12,275 bases of DNA, from positions 1 through 12,275 of the forward strand of contig JBDKTJ010000166.1 of NCBI GenBank assembly GCA_039698075.1, written 5' to 3'. This document shows positions 5,852-11,749 of the stretch, one piece after another (position 1 is the stretch's first letter; each line of letters begins with the position of its first letter). The notes beneath the pieces are model-generated. The model saw nothing but the letters and a program-made list of their open reading frames with translations. It did no database searches and was not told the DNA's origin. This DNA comes from JAJFVC01 sp039698075 (GTDB lineage: Bacteria; Planctomycetota; Planctomycetia; Pirellulales; Thermoguttaceae). Both the position numbers and the translations under genes were made by a program.

Positions 5852-5880
5852 AGGATAGCGGACGCGGCCAGCCGTGACAA
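5852..5880 (-). promoter_or_regulatory. Promoter of the TPR lipoprotein gene
   Basis: Read on the minus strand, TTGTCA (5880-5875) and TATCCT (5857-5852) are 17 nt apart. Initiation near 5845 would give a leader of about 28 nt before GTG 5817. Confidence 0.5.
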
Positions 5881-5904
5881 GAGCGGTTTTTTTGTGAGGG
5901 TCTG

Positions 5905-6366
5905 TCAGACCATCGAAACGGCGTCTTGAGCCATCGAAACCGACATCTCGACCACCGCTTGGGACGGCGTCGGTTGCGACTCCGTTTTGACATAACCGAG
6001 CGATTTGATCACTTCGAGCACTTCGCTGCACGTGGGGAACATCCGACCGCTGCGACGCTTGTACTGGTCCAAAGCCCCCATGAATTCGATTTCGTCCTGG
6101 GTGTAATCCCTCTCGCAGGTGGTGGGGTCGATCTGCCGACGGCGGTTCACCTTGACCCGACGTTCGAGCGCCCGCCGTTCGACAACCACCGCCCCACTTT
6201 GGTTTTGGCGACCGGCAGCCGACCTTCGGTCCTGCCCCATTCGACGGTCGATCGTCACCAGGTCGTTGACGGCCGTGTTGTGGGGTTTGGCGGCCGATTT
6301 CTTCTCGGCGACGTGTTTCTTTTCCTTGGCGTGGCTGGAAACCGACTTTTTGCTGCTGGCAACCAT
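5905..6366 (-). CDS. Small basic conserved hypothetical protein with RR-motif repeats
   Basis: 153 residues, function not known. Residues 1-30 are a Lys/Ala/Ser-rich tail (KKSVSSHAKEKKHVAEKKSAAK) like the basic tails of nucleic-acid-binding proteins. The centre has repeated arginine pairs: IDRRMGQDRR (39-48), ERRALERR (63-70) and NRRRQIDPTTCERDY (74-88). The most conserved-looking part is the acidic/aromatic block TQDEIEFMGALDQYKRRSG and RMFPTCSEVLEVIKSLGY (89-125), which could be a small helical domain. I recall similar short proteins in other planctomycetes, but I cannot name a family. ATG 6364-6366 is chosen because the block after it is charged and domain-like; upstream codons in the same frame are Phe/Pro-rich spacer that overlaps the promoter. 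No clear Shine-Dalgarno is present. Confidence 0.72.
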   Translation of the reverse strand: MVASSKKSVSSHAKEKKHVAEKKSAAKPHNTAVNDLVTIDRRMGQDRRSAAGRQNQSGAVVVERRALERRVKVNRRRQIDPTTCERDYTQDEIEFMGALDQYKRRSGRMFPTCSEVLEVIKSLGYVKTESQPTPSQAVVEMSVSMAQDAVSMV

Positions 6367-6406
6367 GGGAAGGACCTTTGCGAGGTTGGGGGAGGTGGGG
6401 CTCGTT

Positions 6407-6456
6407 GGTGAGCGTGTCAATGTAGGAAGAATACACGATAGTTGACAAAAGTCACC
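6407..6456 (-). promoter_or_regulatory. Promoter of the small basic protein gene, inside a dyad
   Basis: On the minus strand, TTGTCA (6448-6443) and TACATT (6424-6419) are 18 nt apart. The promoter is enclosed by symmetric arms: GGTGA (6407-6411) and TGTCAA (6415-6420) on one side, TTGACA (6442-6447) and TCACC (6452-6456) on the other. Predicted leader is about 46 nt. The dyad may be an operator or may be chance. Confidence 0.45.
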
Positions 6457-6555
6457 AAAAAACGACGTGGGAAAGAAAAAACGAATAGAGTAGGTGCGCA
6501 AATATGCAAAGAAAAACGGGCGGCGCGGACGTTGCTGCCGGGAGGATTATGACGA

Positions 6556-8832
6556 TTAGGAGGACCGTGGGGCGGAGGCGTCGGATTGTCGGCCGATACG
6601 GATCGAGACTGCGACCGCCACGGCCAGGCAGGACCAACTGGCGATCAACAGCCAAGGATAGCCGAATGGGTGGTATTCAAAACGCACCCGATTGAGCCCT
6701 TGATCGACGGGAATCGCTCGAAACAGAAAATTGCCGATGGCCATCGGCGTCGGACGACCGTTGACCGAGGCGGCCCAGCCGTTGGCCCAGCGATCCGTCA
6801 CCAGAAGCCAGCCGGAATCAGGACAAACCACCTCAAACTCCACCACGTGGCTCGTGCGGACGAGATAGTTCGCCGGTCGCGGTTCGAGCCGGTCGGGTTG
6901 CTCGGTCGTTCGACCGTCCCGTTCCAGAAGTTTTTCGACTTCGGCCGCCTTGGGCCCCAGGGGCGAAGAAACTGCCAGGCTCGGCGCCGACATGGCGGTC
7001 GCGCGGTGGGCGAATCGGTCAAAGTTCTCGCGGTCCAACGGAACGACCACGGCCTGCCGGGCGAACCAGCATCGATCCGCGCCGGAGACGGTTTTCATCA
7101 GCGCCGGATTGTTGGCCGTCTCGGTCACATACGGATTCGGCAGCACCAGATAGCCGGCGAACACCGGTTGTTTGGTGATGAAGCAACGGAGTTGATTGCC
7201 GTTGGCCGAGGCGGCGGCTCGGACGATGTTTTGTCGCGGATCGTCCACGGCGGCCACGTGTGACGCCTCGATTTGATTCCAATGCTGCGACGTGCGGTTG
7301 GTGAACATGAGGCTTTTGCAGACCATGATGGAAAGGATCGCCTCGGCCAGCGCGAATCGGACCAGATGTTTTTGCAGGACGTGTTGTCGCGTCGGTTCGC
7401 CTTTTCGGTAGCCAAGGAAAACCGTCGCCGCGATGCCGGGCCAGACGACGAGCAACTCCACGACGCCGACCAGCAGATAGCCCTGGCTGGACGCGTTGGG
7501 GGGATTGCACCAACAAAACAGCAAGAATCCGGCGACGGCCAACGCGGCGGCGCCCGCGTAAAGATAAGCGAATCGTCGCCAACAGGCGTTTTGTCGTGGG
7601 CCGGGCGTTTGCAGATCGCGGCCGGCAACGATCGCCAACACGATTACGCAAAAAATATAATAGCAGCGAAACATCCCGCTGTGTCGGAAGTATCGCATCG
7701 GCGGGAAGACATCGTAGAGCCATCCGCGCACGGGCAGCCAGTCGCCCAGCGCCGCGGCCAGACAAAACAGAGCCAGCGCCGCCACGCCCCATCGAAACGC
7801 CTCGCGCGGACGTTGCACCAGTCCGACGATGGCCAGAACCAGCAGCAGCGGAAAAACATAAATGCAACAGGTTGAAGGGTCCGTGCCCGGAAAGGTGGCC
7901 CGCTGAAAACGGTCGATCACCATAAAATACGGACTCACGGCAGTCCACAGCGCCCGCGGATGCAGCGCGTTGCTCGCCACGGCCACCTGCCGCGGCAACG
8001 CGCCGGAGCGGTCCGAGTAGTTTTGCGTTTCGACCAAAAAGCCGAGATAGGACGGCGCGAGCACCACGAAGGTTGTCGCACAGAATACGGCGGCCAACCC
8101 CAGCCAGAGCAATATTTTTTTCCAAACGGCGGCGGACGATTTCTGCGGAGCGGCAAAGTCTTCGTGGTCTCGGGGCAACAACGCCAAAAACATCCAAAAA
8201 CCCGCGAAACAGCCGCTCAAAATGACCATGCCGGGATAGCCGCCTTGCCCTGACAGCCCGCAAAGCGCGCCGGCCTGCAATGCCGCGGACCATGACCGGC
8301 GTCGGACCGCGACGTCGAGCCGCCAAATCATCCACGGCAAAAACGACGCGGTGTACAGCAGCGACGTGTGCTGCGCGTGGCCGGTGAAAAAGCCCGAAAA
8401 CATGAAACCGATCGCCGCGCAATAGGCCATCCAACGCGGAGCGGCCAGCGATCGGGCCAAAAAAACCATGCCCAGGCCGCCGAGCCCCCAAACCGTGAGC
8501 CAGTAGATCCGAAAGGCGAACTCGGAGCCCCCAAGCAGTCCGGCCATGCCGACCGCGATGGGCGAAAACGCGCCCGTGCCCGGCTCGAGCCCGATCGGAC
8601 ATCCGCCGGCGACGAGCGGCGTCCAAAGCAACCACTGGCCCGCGCGGACGGTGTCGGCCAGCAAAATGAACGTCGGGACGCCAAGATCGGCCGCATCCCA
8701 GACCGGCGAATGAATGCCCACGAGCAGCGTCAGGTTGGCCGTCGCCAGCGTGGCCATGACCCACAGGACCGTGCCCGACCAACTGCCGGCGATTCGTTGG
8801 GCGACGGCTCGCAGCGTTTTGGTTTCTTGCAT
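6556..8832 (-). CDS. YfhO-like multi-pass membrane protein (GT-C glycosyltransferase superfamily)
   Basis: 758 residues with about a dozen hydrophobic segments. YfhO-type proteins are integral membrane proteins of the GT-C fold. Bacillus YfhO is linked to glycosylation of lipoteichoic acid, and substrates elsewhere are mostly unknown. Visible here are a first membrane helix (about 22-40), the lumenal stretch HSPVWDAADLGVP and PLVAGGCPIGLEPGTGAFSP with acidic residues after the first helix as in GT-C enzymes, many hydrophobic helices to about residue 490, an extracytoplasmic region rich in Pro and charged residues, and the C-terminal YfhO block GWLLVTDRWANGWAASVNG followed by a last helix. ATG 8832 is used. 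The frame also has a TTG at 8907, but this lies inside the -35 box and is unlikely. The leader is about 40 nt. Confidence 0.85.
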   Translation of the reverse strand: MQETKTLRAVAQRIAGSWSGTVLWVMATLATANLTLLVGIHSPVWDAADLGVPTFILLADTVRAGQWLLWTPLVAGGCPIGLEPGTGAFSPIAVGMAGLLGGSEFAFRIYWLTVWGLGGLGMVFLARSLAAPRWMAYCAAIGFMFSGFFTGHAQHTSLLYTASFLPWMIWRLDVAVRRRSWSAALQAGALCGLSGQGGYPGMVILSGCFAGFWMFLALLPRDHEDFAAPQKSSAAVWKKILLWLGLAAVFCATTFVVLAPSYLGFLVETQNYSDRSGALPRQVAVASNALHPRALWTAVSPYFMVIDRFQRATFPGTDPSTCCIYVFPLLLVLAIVGLVQRPREAFRWGVAALALFCLAAALGDWLPVRGWLYDVFPPMRYFRHSGMFRCYYIFCVIVLAIVAGRDLQTPGPRQNACWRRFAYLYAGAAALAVAGFLLFCWCNPPNASSQGYLLVGVVELLVVWPGIAATVFLGYRKGEPTRQHVLQKHLVRFALAEAILSIMVCKSLMFTNRTSQHWNQIEASHVAAVDDPRQNIVRAAASANGNQLRCFITKQPVFAGYLVLPNPYVTETANNPALMKTVSGADRCWFARQAVVVPLDRENFDRFAHRATAMSAPSLAVSSPLGPKAAEVEKLLERDGRTTEQPDRLEPRPANYLVRTSHVVEFEVVCPDSGWLLVTDRWANGWAASVNGRPTPMAIGNFLFRAIPVDQGLNRVRFEYHPFGYPWLLIASWSCLAVAVAVSIRIGRQSDASAPRSS

Positions 8833-8878
8833 CGGCGCGCGGTCCCATTTTTCGGCGTCACAAAAACTGCCGGAGGGG

Positions 8879-8907
8879 ATCGTAGGGGGCCGCCGTGAAA
8901 AAGTCAA
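8879..8907 (-). promoter_or_regulatory. Promoter of the YfhO-like gene
   Basis: On the minus strand, TTGACT (8907-8902) and TACGAT (8884-8879) have 17-nt spacing. The -10 is identical to that of the promoter at 3659-3687. It rules out a start at TTG 8907 and lies back to back with the bioD promoter, the two -35 boxes being only 4 nt apart. Confidence 0.58.
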
Positions 8908-8911
8908 TGCC

Positions 8912-8939
8912 TTGCATTCCGCGACGAAACATCCATAAT
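8912..8939 (+). promoter_or_regulatory. Promoter of bioD
   Basis: TTGCAT (8912-8917) and CATAAT (8934-8939) have 16-nt spacing. Initiation would fall at about 8946, only some 4 nt before ATG 8950, with no room for a Shine-Dalgarno. A leaderless or nearly leaderless transcript is predicted. Confidence 0.5.
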
Positions 8940-8949
8940 TTCACGGATC

Positions 8950-9639
8950 ATGCAAAACGTTCGCGGATTGTTCATCACGGGCACCGACACCGACGTGGGC
9001 AAAACCTACGTGGGCGCGGCGATCGTCCGGGCTTTGGTTGCCGAAGGGCGTCGCGTGGGCGTGTACAAACCGGCGGCCAGCGGTTGCCGCCAACAGGATG
9101 GGCGGTTGATTGCCGACGACGCCGTGGCGCTGTGGGACGCCGCCGGGCGACCGGGCGAGTTGGACCGAGTCTGCCCCCAACGGTTTTTGACGCCCGTGGC
9201 GCCGCACTTGGCCGCCAGGGCCGAGGGCCGTCCGTTCGATTGGGATCTGCTGCGACGCGGTCTCGACTATTGGCGTGAGCGGTCGGAAATCGTTTTGGTC
9301 GAGGGGGCCGGGGGGCTGATGTCCCCGTTTGGCGAGCGACGATGCGTTGCCGATTTGGCCGAGGCCTTCGGTTTTCCGCTGGTCATCGTTTCGCGCAACG
9401 TGCTGGGCACGATCAATCAGACCGTGCAGACGCTGATCGCCGCCGGTGCGTTTGGCCGGGGGTTGCCGGTGGCGGGAATCGTGCTGAATCAGCCGTCGCC
9501 CCCGTCGGCGGACGACGTCAGTCTGGCGACCAATCGTCAGGAGTTGGCCGCGCGGTCCCGCGTGCCGATTTTGGCGGAACTGGGTTGGAGGAAAAACCAA
9601 TTCGACGCGGCGGTCGACTGGTTCGCCCTGGCCCGATAA
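8950..9639 (+). CDS. bioD: Dethiobiotin synthetase
   Basis: 229 residues, the normal length. It is the ATP-dependent enzyme that closes the ureido ring of dethiobiotin from 7,8-diaminopelargonate and CO2, the penultimate step of biotin synthesis, in the cytoplasm. Diagnostic motifs are the P-loop GTDTDVGKT (11-19), YKPAASG with K40 (substrate carbamate site), VEGAGGLMSPF (117-127, the second conserved block) and VSRNVLGTINQT, GIVLNQ later in the protein. No bioA, bioF or bioB is in the window, so the gene is isolated from the rest of the pathway here. The ATG sits just after a promoter shared back to back with the YfhO-like gene. No ribosome-binding site is visible. Confidence 0.93.
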   Translation: MQNVRGLFITGTDTDVGKTYVGAAIVRALVAEGRRVGVYKPAASGCRQQDGRLIADDAVALWDAAGRPGELDRVCPQRFLTPVAPHLAARAEGRPFDWDLLRRGLDYWRERSEIVLVEGAGGLMSPFGERRCVADLAEAFGFPLVIVSRNVLGTINQTVQTLIAAGAFGRGLPVAGIVLNQPSPPSADDVSLATNRQELAARSRVPILAELGWRKNQFDAAVDWFALAR

Positions 9640-9646
9640 CGCGCCC

Positions 9647-9685
9647 TATACTTGGAATGACGAATTTTCGTGCTTCGCAAAAATT
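9647..9685 (+). promoter_or_regulatory. Candidate -10 box and leader hairpin of the methyltransferase gene
   Basis: TATACT (9647-9652) is a strong -10 but no convincing -35 is seen 16-18 nt upstream, inside the end of bioD. Initiation near 9659 gives a leader of about 40 nt. The leader starts with AATTTT (9663-9668), which can pair with AAAATT (9680-9685). The position favours ATG 9699 over ATG 9657. Confidence 0.38.
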
Positions 9686-9698
9686 AGGGCCGCCTGAG

Positions 9699-10700
9699 AT
9701 GACGTCCGCCGCCGACCGCCAAAACTGGGTGCGTTCGATGTTGCGTTGCCCGCGATGCGGTTCGACGCTTCGTTGGACCGACGAGGATCGTCGCGCGGTT
9801 TGCAGCGGCGAGCACGGCGATTGCCTCGGCCGGCGGGGCTATCCGTCGGTGTCCGGTCAGCCGGCGTTGGTCGCTTTCGAGCGATCGGTGTTGAGCGAAG
9901 CGGCCATGGTCGAAAGCGCCGGCGACAGTCCCGTGCGTCGCTCGAAATCGGCGGGGATATTGCGAGACGCCGTCCGAAAGTTTTTGACGAGGCTCGAAGG
10001 CGGAAGCCTGTCGGCCCAAAAGAATTGCCGTCGTTTTCTCGATCAGTTAAAAAACGTCCCGTCCGAGGCGAACCGTGAGCCGATCGTGTTGAACGTCGGC
10101 GGCGCCGTGGTTGGAAGCGGCGCGCGGTCGCTGCACGACGGCCCCTCCGGCGTTCGCGTCGCGTGTTTTGACGTCTATGCGTCGCCCGAGACTGATTTTG
10201 TGGCCGACGCCCACGACATCCCGCTGCCCGACGGTTCGGTCGACGGCGTCTGGATTCAAGCCGTGTTGGAGCACGTCATTGAACCGGACCGCGTCGTGGC
10301 CGAAATCCATCGCGTGTTGAAGCCGGGCGGAATCGTCTACGCCGAGATTCCGTTCATGCAGACCGTCCACGAAGGGGCCTACGATTTCACGCGGTGGACC
10401 GACACCGGCGTTCGGTGGTTGTTCCGCGGGTTCGATCGGCTCGACTCGGGCGTGGCGCTCGGGCCGGGTTCGGCGCTGGCGTGGTCGCTCAATGCCGCGT
10501 TGACCGGACTGTTTCGCAGCCGGAAGATCGGGCGGCTTTTGGGCACGGGCCTGTTTTTTTGGGTCCGATTTCTGGATCGGCTGATTCCGCGCCGGTTTGC
10601 GATCGACACGGCGTGCGGCCTCTATTTCTTCGGACGAAAAGCAGACCGGACGGTCTCGCCGAAGGACGTCATCGCAAGTTTCCAAGGCGTCCCGACCTGA
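9699..10700 (+). CDS. SAM-dependent methyltransferase with N-terminal Trm112-like zinc ribbon
   Basis: 333 residues in two parts. Residues 17-60 form a zinc-ribbon-like Trm112 segment: CPRC (17-20), cysteines at 35 and 42, then GYPSVSGQPALVAF, matching the family's YP-I-DGIP-LL ending. From about 125 there is a class I methyltransferase of the Methyltransf_11 type: motif I VLNVGGAVVGSG (130-141, with the usual D-x-GCG-x-G replaced by N-x-GGAVVG), Asp158 after the second strand, ADAHDIPLPDGSVDGVW (169-185), LEHV (190-193) and EIHRVLKPGGIVYAEIPF (202-219). The substrate is not predictable; similar proteins often act on glycans or lipids. A C-terminal hydrophobic stretch (about 280-315) may contact the membrane. 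It ends opposite convergent comB, with a palindromic element between them. Confidence 0.85.
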   Translation: MTSAADRQNWVRSMLRCPRCGSTLRWTDEDRRAVCSGEHGDCLGRRGYPSVSGQPALVAFERSVLSEAAMVESAGDSPVRRSKSAGILRDAVRKFLTRLEGGSLSAQKNCRRFLDQLKNVPSEANREPIVLNVGGAVVGSGARSLHDGPSGVRVACFDVYASPETDFVADAHDIPLPDGSVDGVWIQAVLEHVIEPDRVVAEIHRVLKPGGIVYAEIPFMQTVHEGAYDFTRWTDTGVRWLFRGFDRLDSGVALGPGSALAWSLNAALTGLFRSRKIGRLLGTGLFFWVRFLDRLIPRRFAIDTACGLYFFGRKADRTVSPKDVIASFQGVPT

Positions 10701-10710
10701 CTCGCGCTAG
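10700..10710 (+). repeat. Left direct repeat flanking the palindromic element
   Basis: ACTCGCGCTAG recurs at 10878-10888 as ACTCGCACTAG, 10 of 11 identical. The two copies overlap the stop codons of the two convergent genes and bracket the foldback element, as an aged target-site duplication would. Confidence 0.4.
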
Positions 10711-10736
10711 TGTTGTAGTGCGTCAGGCAAATGGGA

Positions 10737-10840
10737 CATGATGGGTGCCATGCTTGCTAAGCGAGCGTAGCGATACAGCTAGCATGTTTGTCGTTCCATC
10801 ATGCCCACGGCAAGCGTGAGGCATGGCACCCATTTTTTTT
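10737..10840 (+). repeat. Foldback palindromic element with terminator-like end
   Basis: An outer perfect 13-bp inverted repeat, ATGGGTGCCATGC (10741-10753) with 10821-10833, is followed by T8 (10833-10840), so it could terminate methyltransferase transcription. Inside are CATGCTTGCT (10749-10758) with AGCTAGCATG (10777-10786), 9 of 10 paired, and CATGCCCACG (10800-10809) with CGTGAGGCATG (10815-10825), paired except for one bulged A around GCAAG. A competing pair is CATGATGG (10737-10744) with CCATCATG (10796-10803). The layered hairpins resemble REP/MITE-like repeats, and I believe similar sequences occur dispersed in planctomycete genomes. No coding potential was seen. Confidence 0.65.
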
Positions 10841-10877
10841 CTGAATGATACTGAAGAAGGGCATTCATTTCTGAATC

Positions 10878-10888
10878 ACTCGCACTAG
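10878..10888 (+). repeat. Right direct repeat flanking the palindromic element
   Basis: ACTCGCACTAG, one mismatch from 10700-10710. It contains the comB stop (CTA at 10885-10887 on the + strand). Confidence 0.4.
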
Positions 10889-11655
10889 CCCGCGACGATC
10901 CGCAACGTTTGAGGATCGGCCTTCGGGGCGAACGGGAACCGATCGAGTTGCGACGCCGCGACGATGTCGTTGTCCAATCCCAAGGCGATGAGATTCCGAG
11001 CCCCCAACGTCTTCCGCAGCCGATCGTTCAACCGTTCCGGTTCGAGCGGCTCCGCGCCCAACGACCGGGGCAACGCAAATGCGCCGAGCCAGCTTTCACG
11101 GGCGGTGATGGCCTGGGCGTTTTGCTGATAGACGATGCCGCTGCGTCGCAAAAGCTGATCGACCAGCAGCCCGGCCAGCAACACGTCGTCGTCGCTGATG
11201 TTGCCGTCGGTGCCGGCGCAGACGATGGCGACTTGCGGACAACCGATCAACCGCGAGACGACGGCCGACGCGTCGACGAACGAGGCCATGTACAGTTCGG
11301 CGGCCTGCCGGGCGTGGTCGAGGGCTCGCGTGCCGTTGGTCGTTGTCAGAATCACGGTCTTGCCGGCCACGCGATCGGGCGAGTATTCCTCGGGCGAGTT
11401 GCCCAACTGGAATCCGTCGATGGCCACCCCTTCGCGTTCGCCGCCCAGGACGACCTCGTCGGGCGAAAACGACTCGGCCAGTTTCAGGGCGTCCTCGATC
11501 TCGCGGCACGGAAAAATCTGTTTCGCGCCGGCGTCCAACGCATAGGCGACCACGGTGGCGGCCCGCAACACGTCGATCACCACGACGGTCGTGCCGGCCA
11601 ATTCCTTCGGCGTGGCGTATCTCGGCAGTCCGTAGACATTCAAGGTGGGATTCAT
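10885..11655 (-). CDS. comB: 2-phosphosulfolactate phosphatase family protein (ComB)
   Basis: 256 residues. The ComB family are Mg-dependent acid phosphatases that convert 2-phosphosulfolactate to sulfolactate. This is a coenzyme M step in archaea; in bacteria the role is often unknown or linked to sulfonate metabolism. Family blocks are VVVIDVLRAATVVAYAL (about 23-39), the segment VVLGGEREGVAIDGFQLGN with SPEEY, the loop TVILTTTNGTRAL, and VAIVCAGTDGNISDDDVLLAG. These Asp, Glu and Thr/Asn loops form the known ComB active-site region. ATG 11655 is chosen because the family start (N-V-x9-L-A-x-x-VVVIDVLRAAT) follows at once and a good promoter sits directly upstream; the longer upstream open frame is antisense to the UbiD gene. 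No other coenzyme M or sulfolactate gene is in view. Confidence 0.9.
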   Translation of the reverse strand: MNPTLNVYGLPRYATPKELAGTTVVVIDVLRAATVVAYALDAGAKQIFPCREIEDALKLAESFSPDEVVLGGEREGVAIDGFQLGNSPEEYSPDRVAGKTVILTTTNGTRALDHARQAAELYMASFVDASAVVSRLIGCPQVAIVCAGTDGNISDDDVLLAGLLVDQLLRRSGIVYQQNAQAITARESWLGAFALPRSLGAEPLEPERLNDRLRKTLGARNLIALGLDNDIVAASQLDRFPFAPKADPQTLRIVAG

Positions 11656-11661
11656 GGCGTT

Positions 11662-11690
11662 ATTATTGCCCATTCGTCGCCGATCAACAA
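11662..11690 (-). promoter_or_regulatory. Promoter of comB
   Basis: On the minus strand, TTGTTG (11690-11685) and AATAAT (11667-11662) are 17 nt apart. Initiation is expected at about 11655, on or beside the ATG itself, which predicts a leaderless message. Confidence 0.5.
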
Positions 11691-11712
11691 TCCGTGTCGG
11701 TCGATTTCCACC

Positions 11713-11741
11713 TTCCGCACTTCGCCTTCCGCCTTTACAAT
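11713..11741 (+). promoter_or_regulatory. Candidate promoter of the UbiD-family gene
   Basis: TACAAT (11736-11741) is a good -10. The hexamer 17 nt upstream, TTCCGC (11713-11718), is a weak -35. Initiation at about 11748 would be at most a few bases from ATG 11750. It is divergent from the comB promoter in a 94-nt spacer. Confidence 0.42.
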
Positions 11742-11749
11742 AGTCTGCC

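Noticed and set aside
5870..5905. GCCG...CGGT followed by T7 as a terminator on the + strand
   Set aside because: The possible stem is only 3-4 bp, and the gene it would serve is on the minus strand, where the same bases read as an A-run.
6440..6555. Terminator after the YfhO-like gene
   Set aside because: The minus-strand spacer has T-rich runs but only a 3-4 bp GGC/GCC stem before them, too weak to claim.
7019..8848. Second minus-strand frame of 609 codons overlapping the YfhO-like gene
   Set aside because: Arg/Gly/His-rich composition without hydrophobic segments or motifs, whereas the other frame gives a coherent membrane protein with the YfhO C-terminal block.
8833..8907. TTG 8907 as start of the YfhO-like protein
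   Set aside because: The codon is part of a -35 box (TTGACT) with a well-spaced TACGAT, so it should not be transcribed from that promoter. The extra 25 residues are not membrane-like.
9657..9698. ATG 9657 as methyltransferase start
   Set aside because: The expected transcription start after TATACT is near 9659, and the extra 14 residues are not part of the zinc-ribbon domain.
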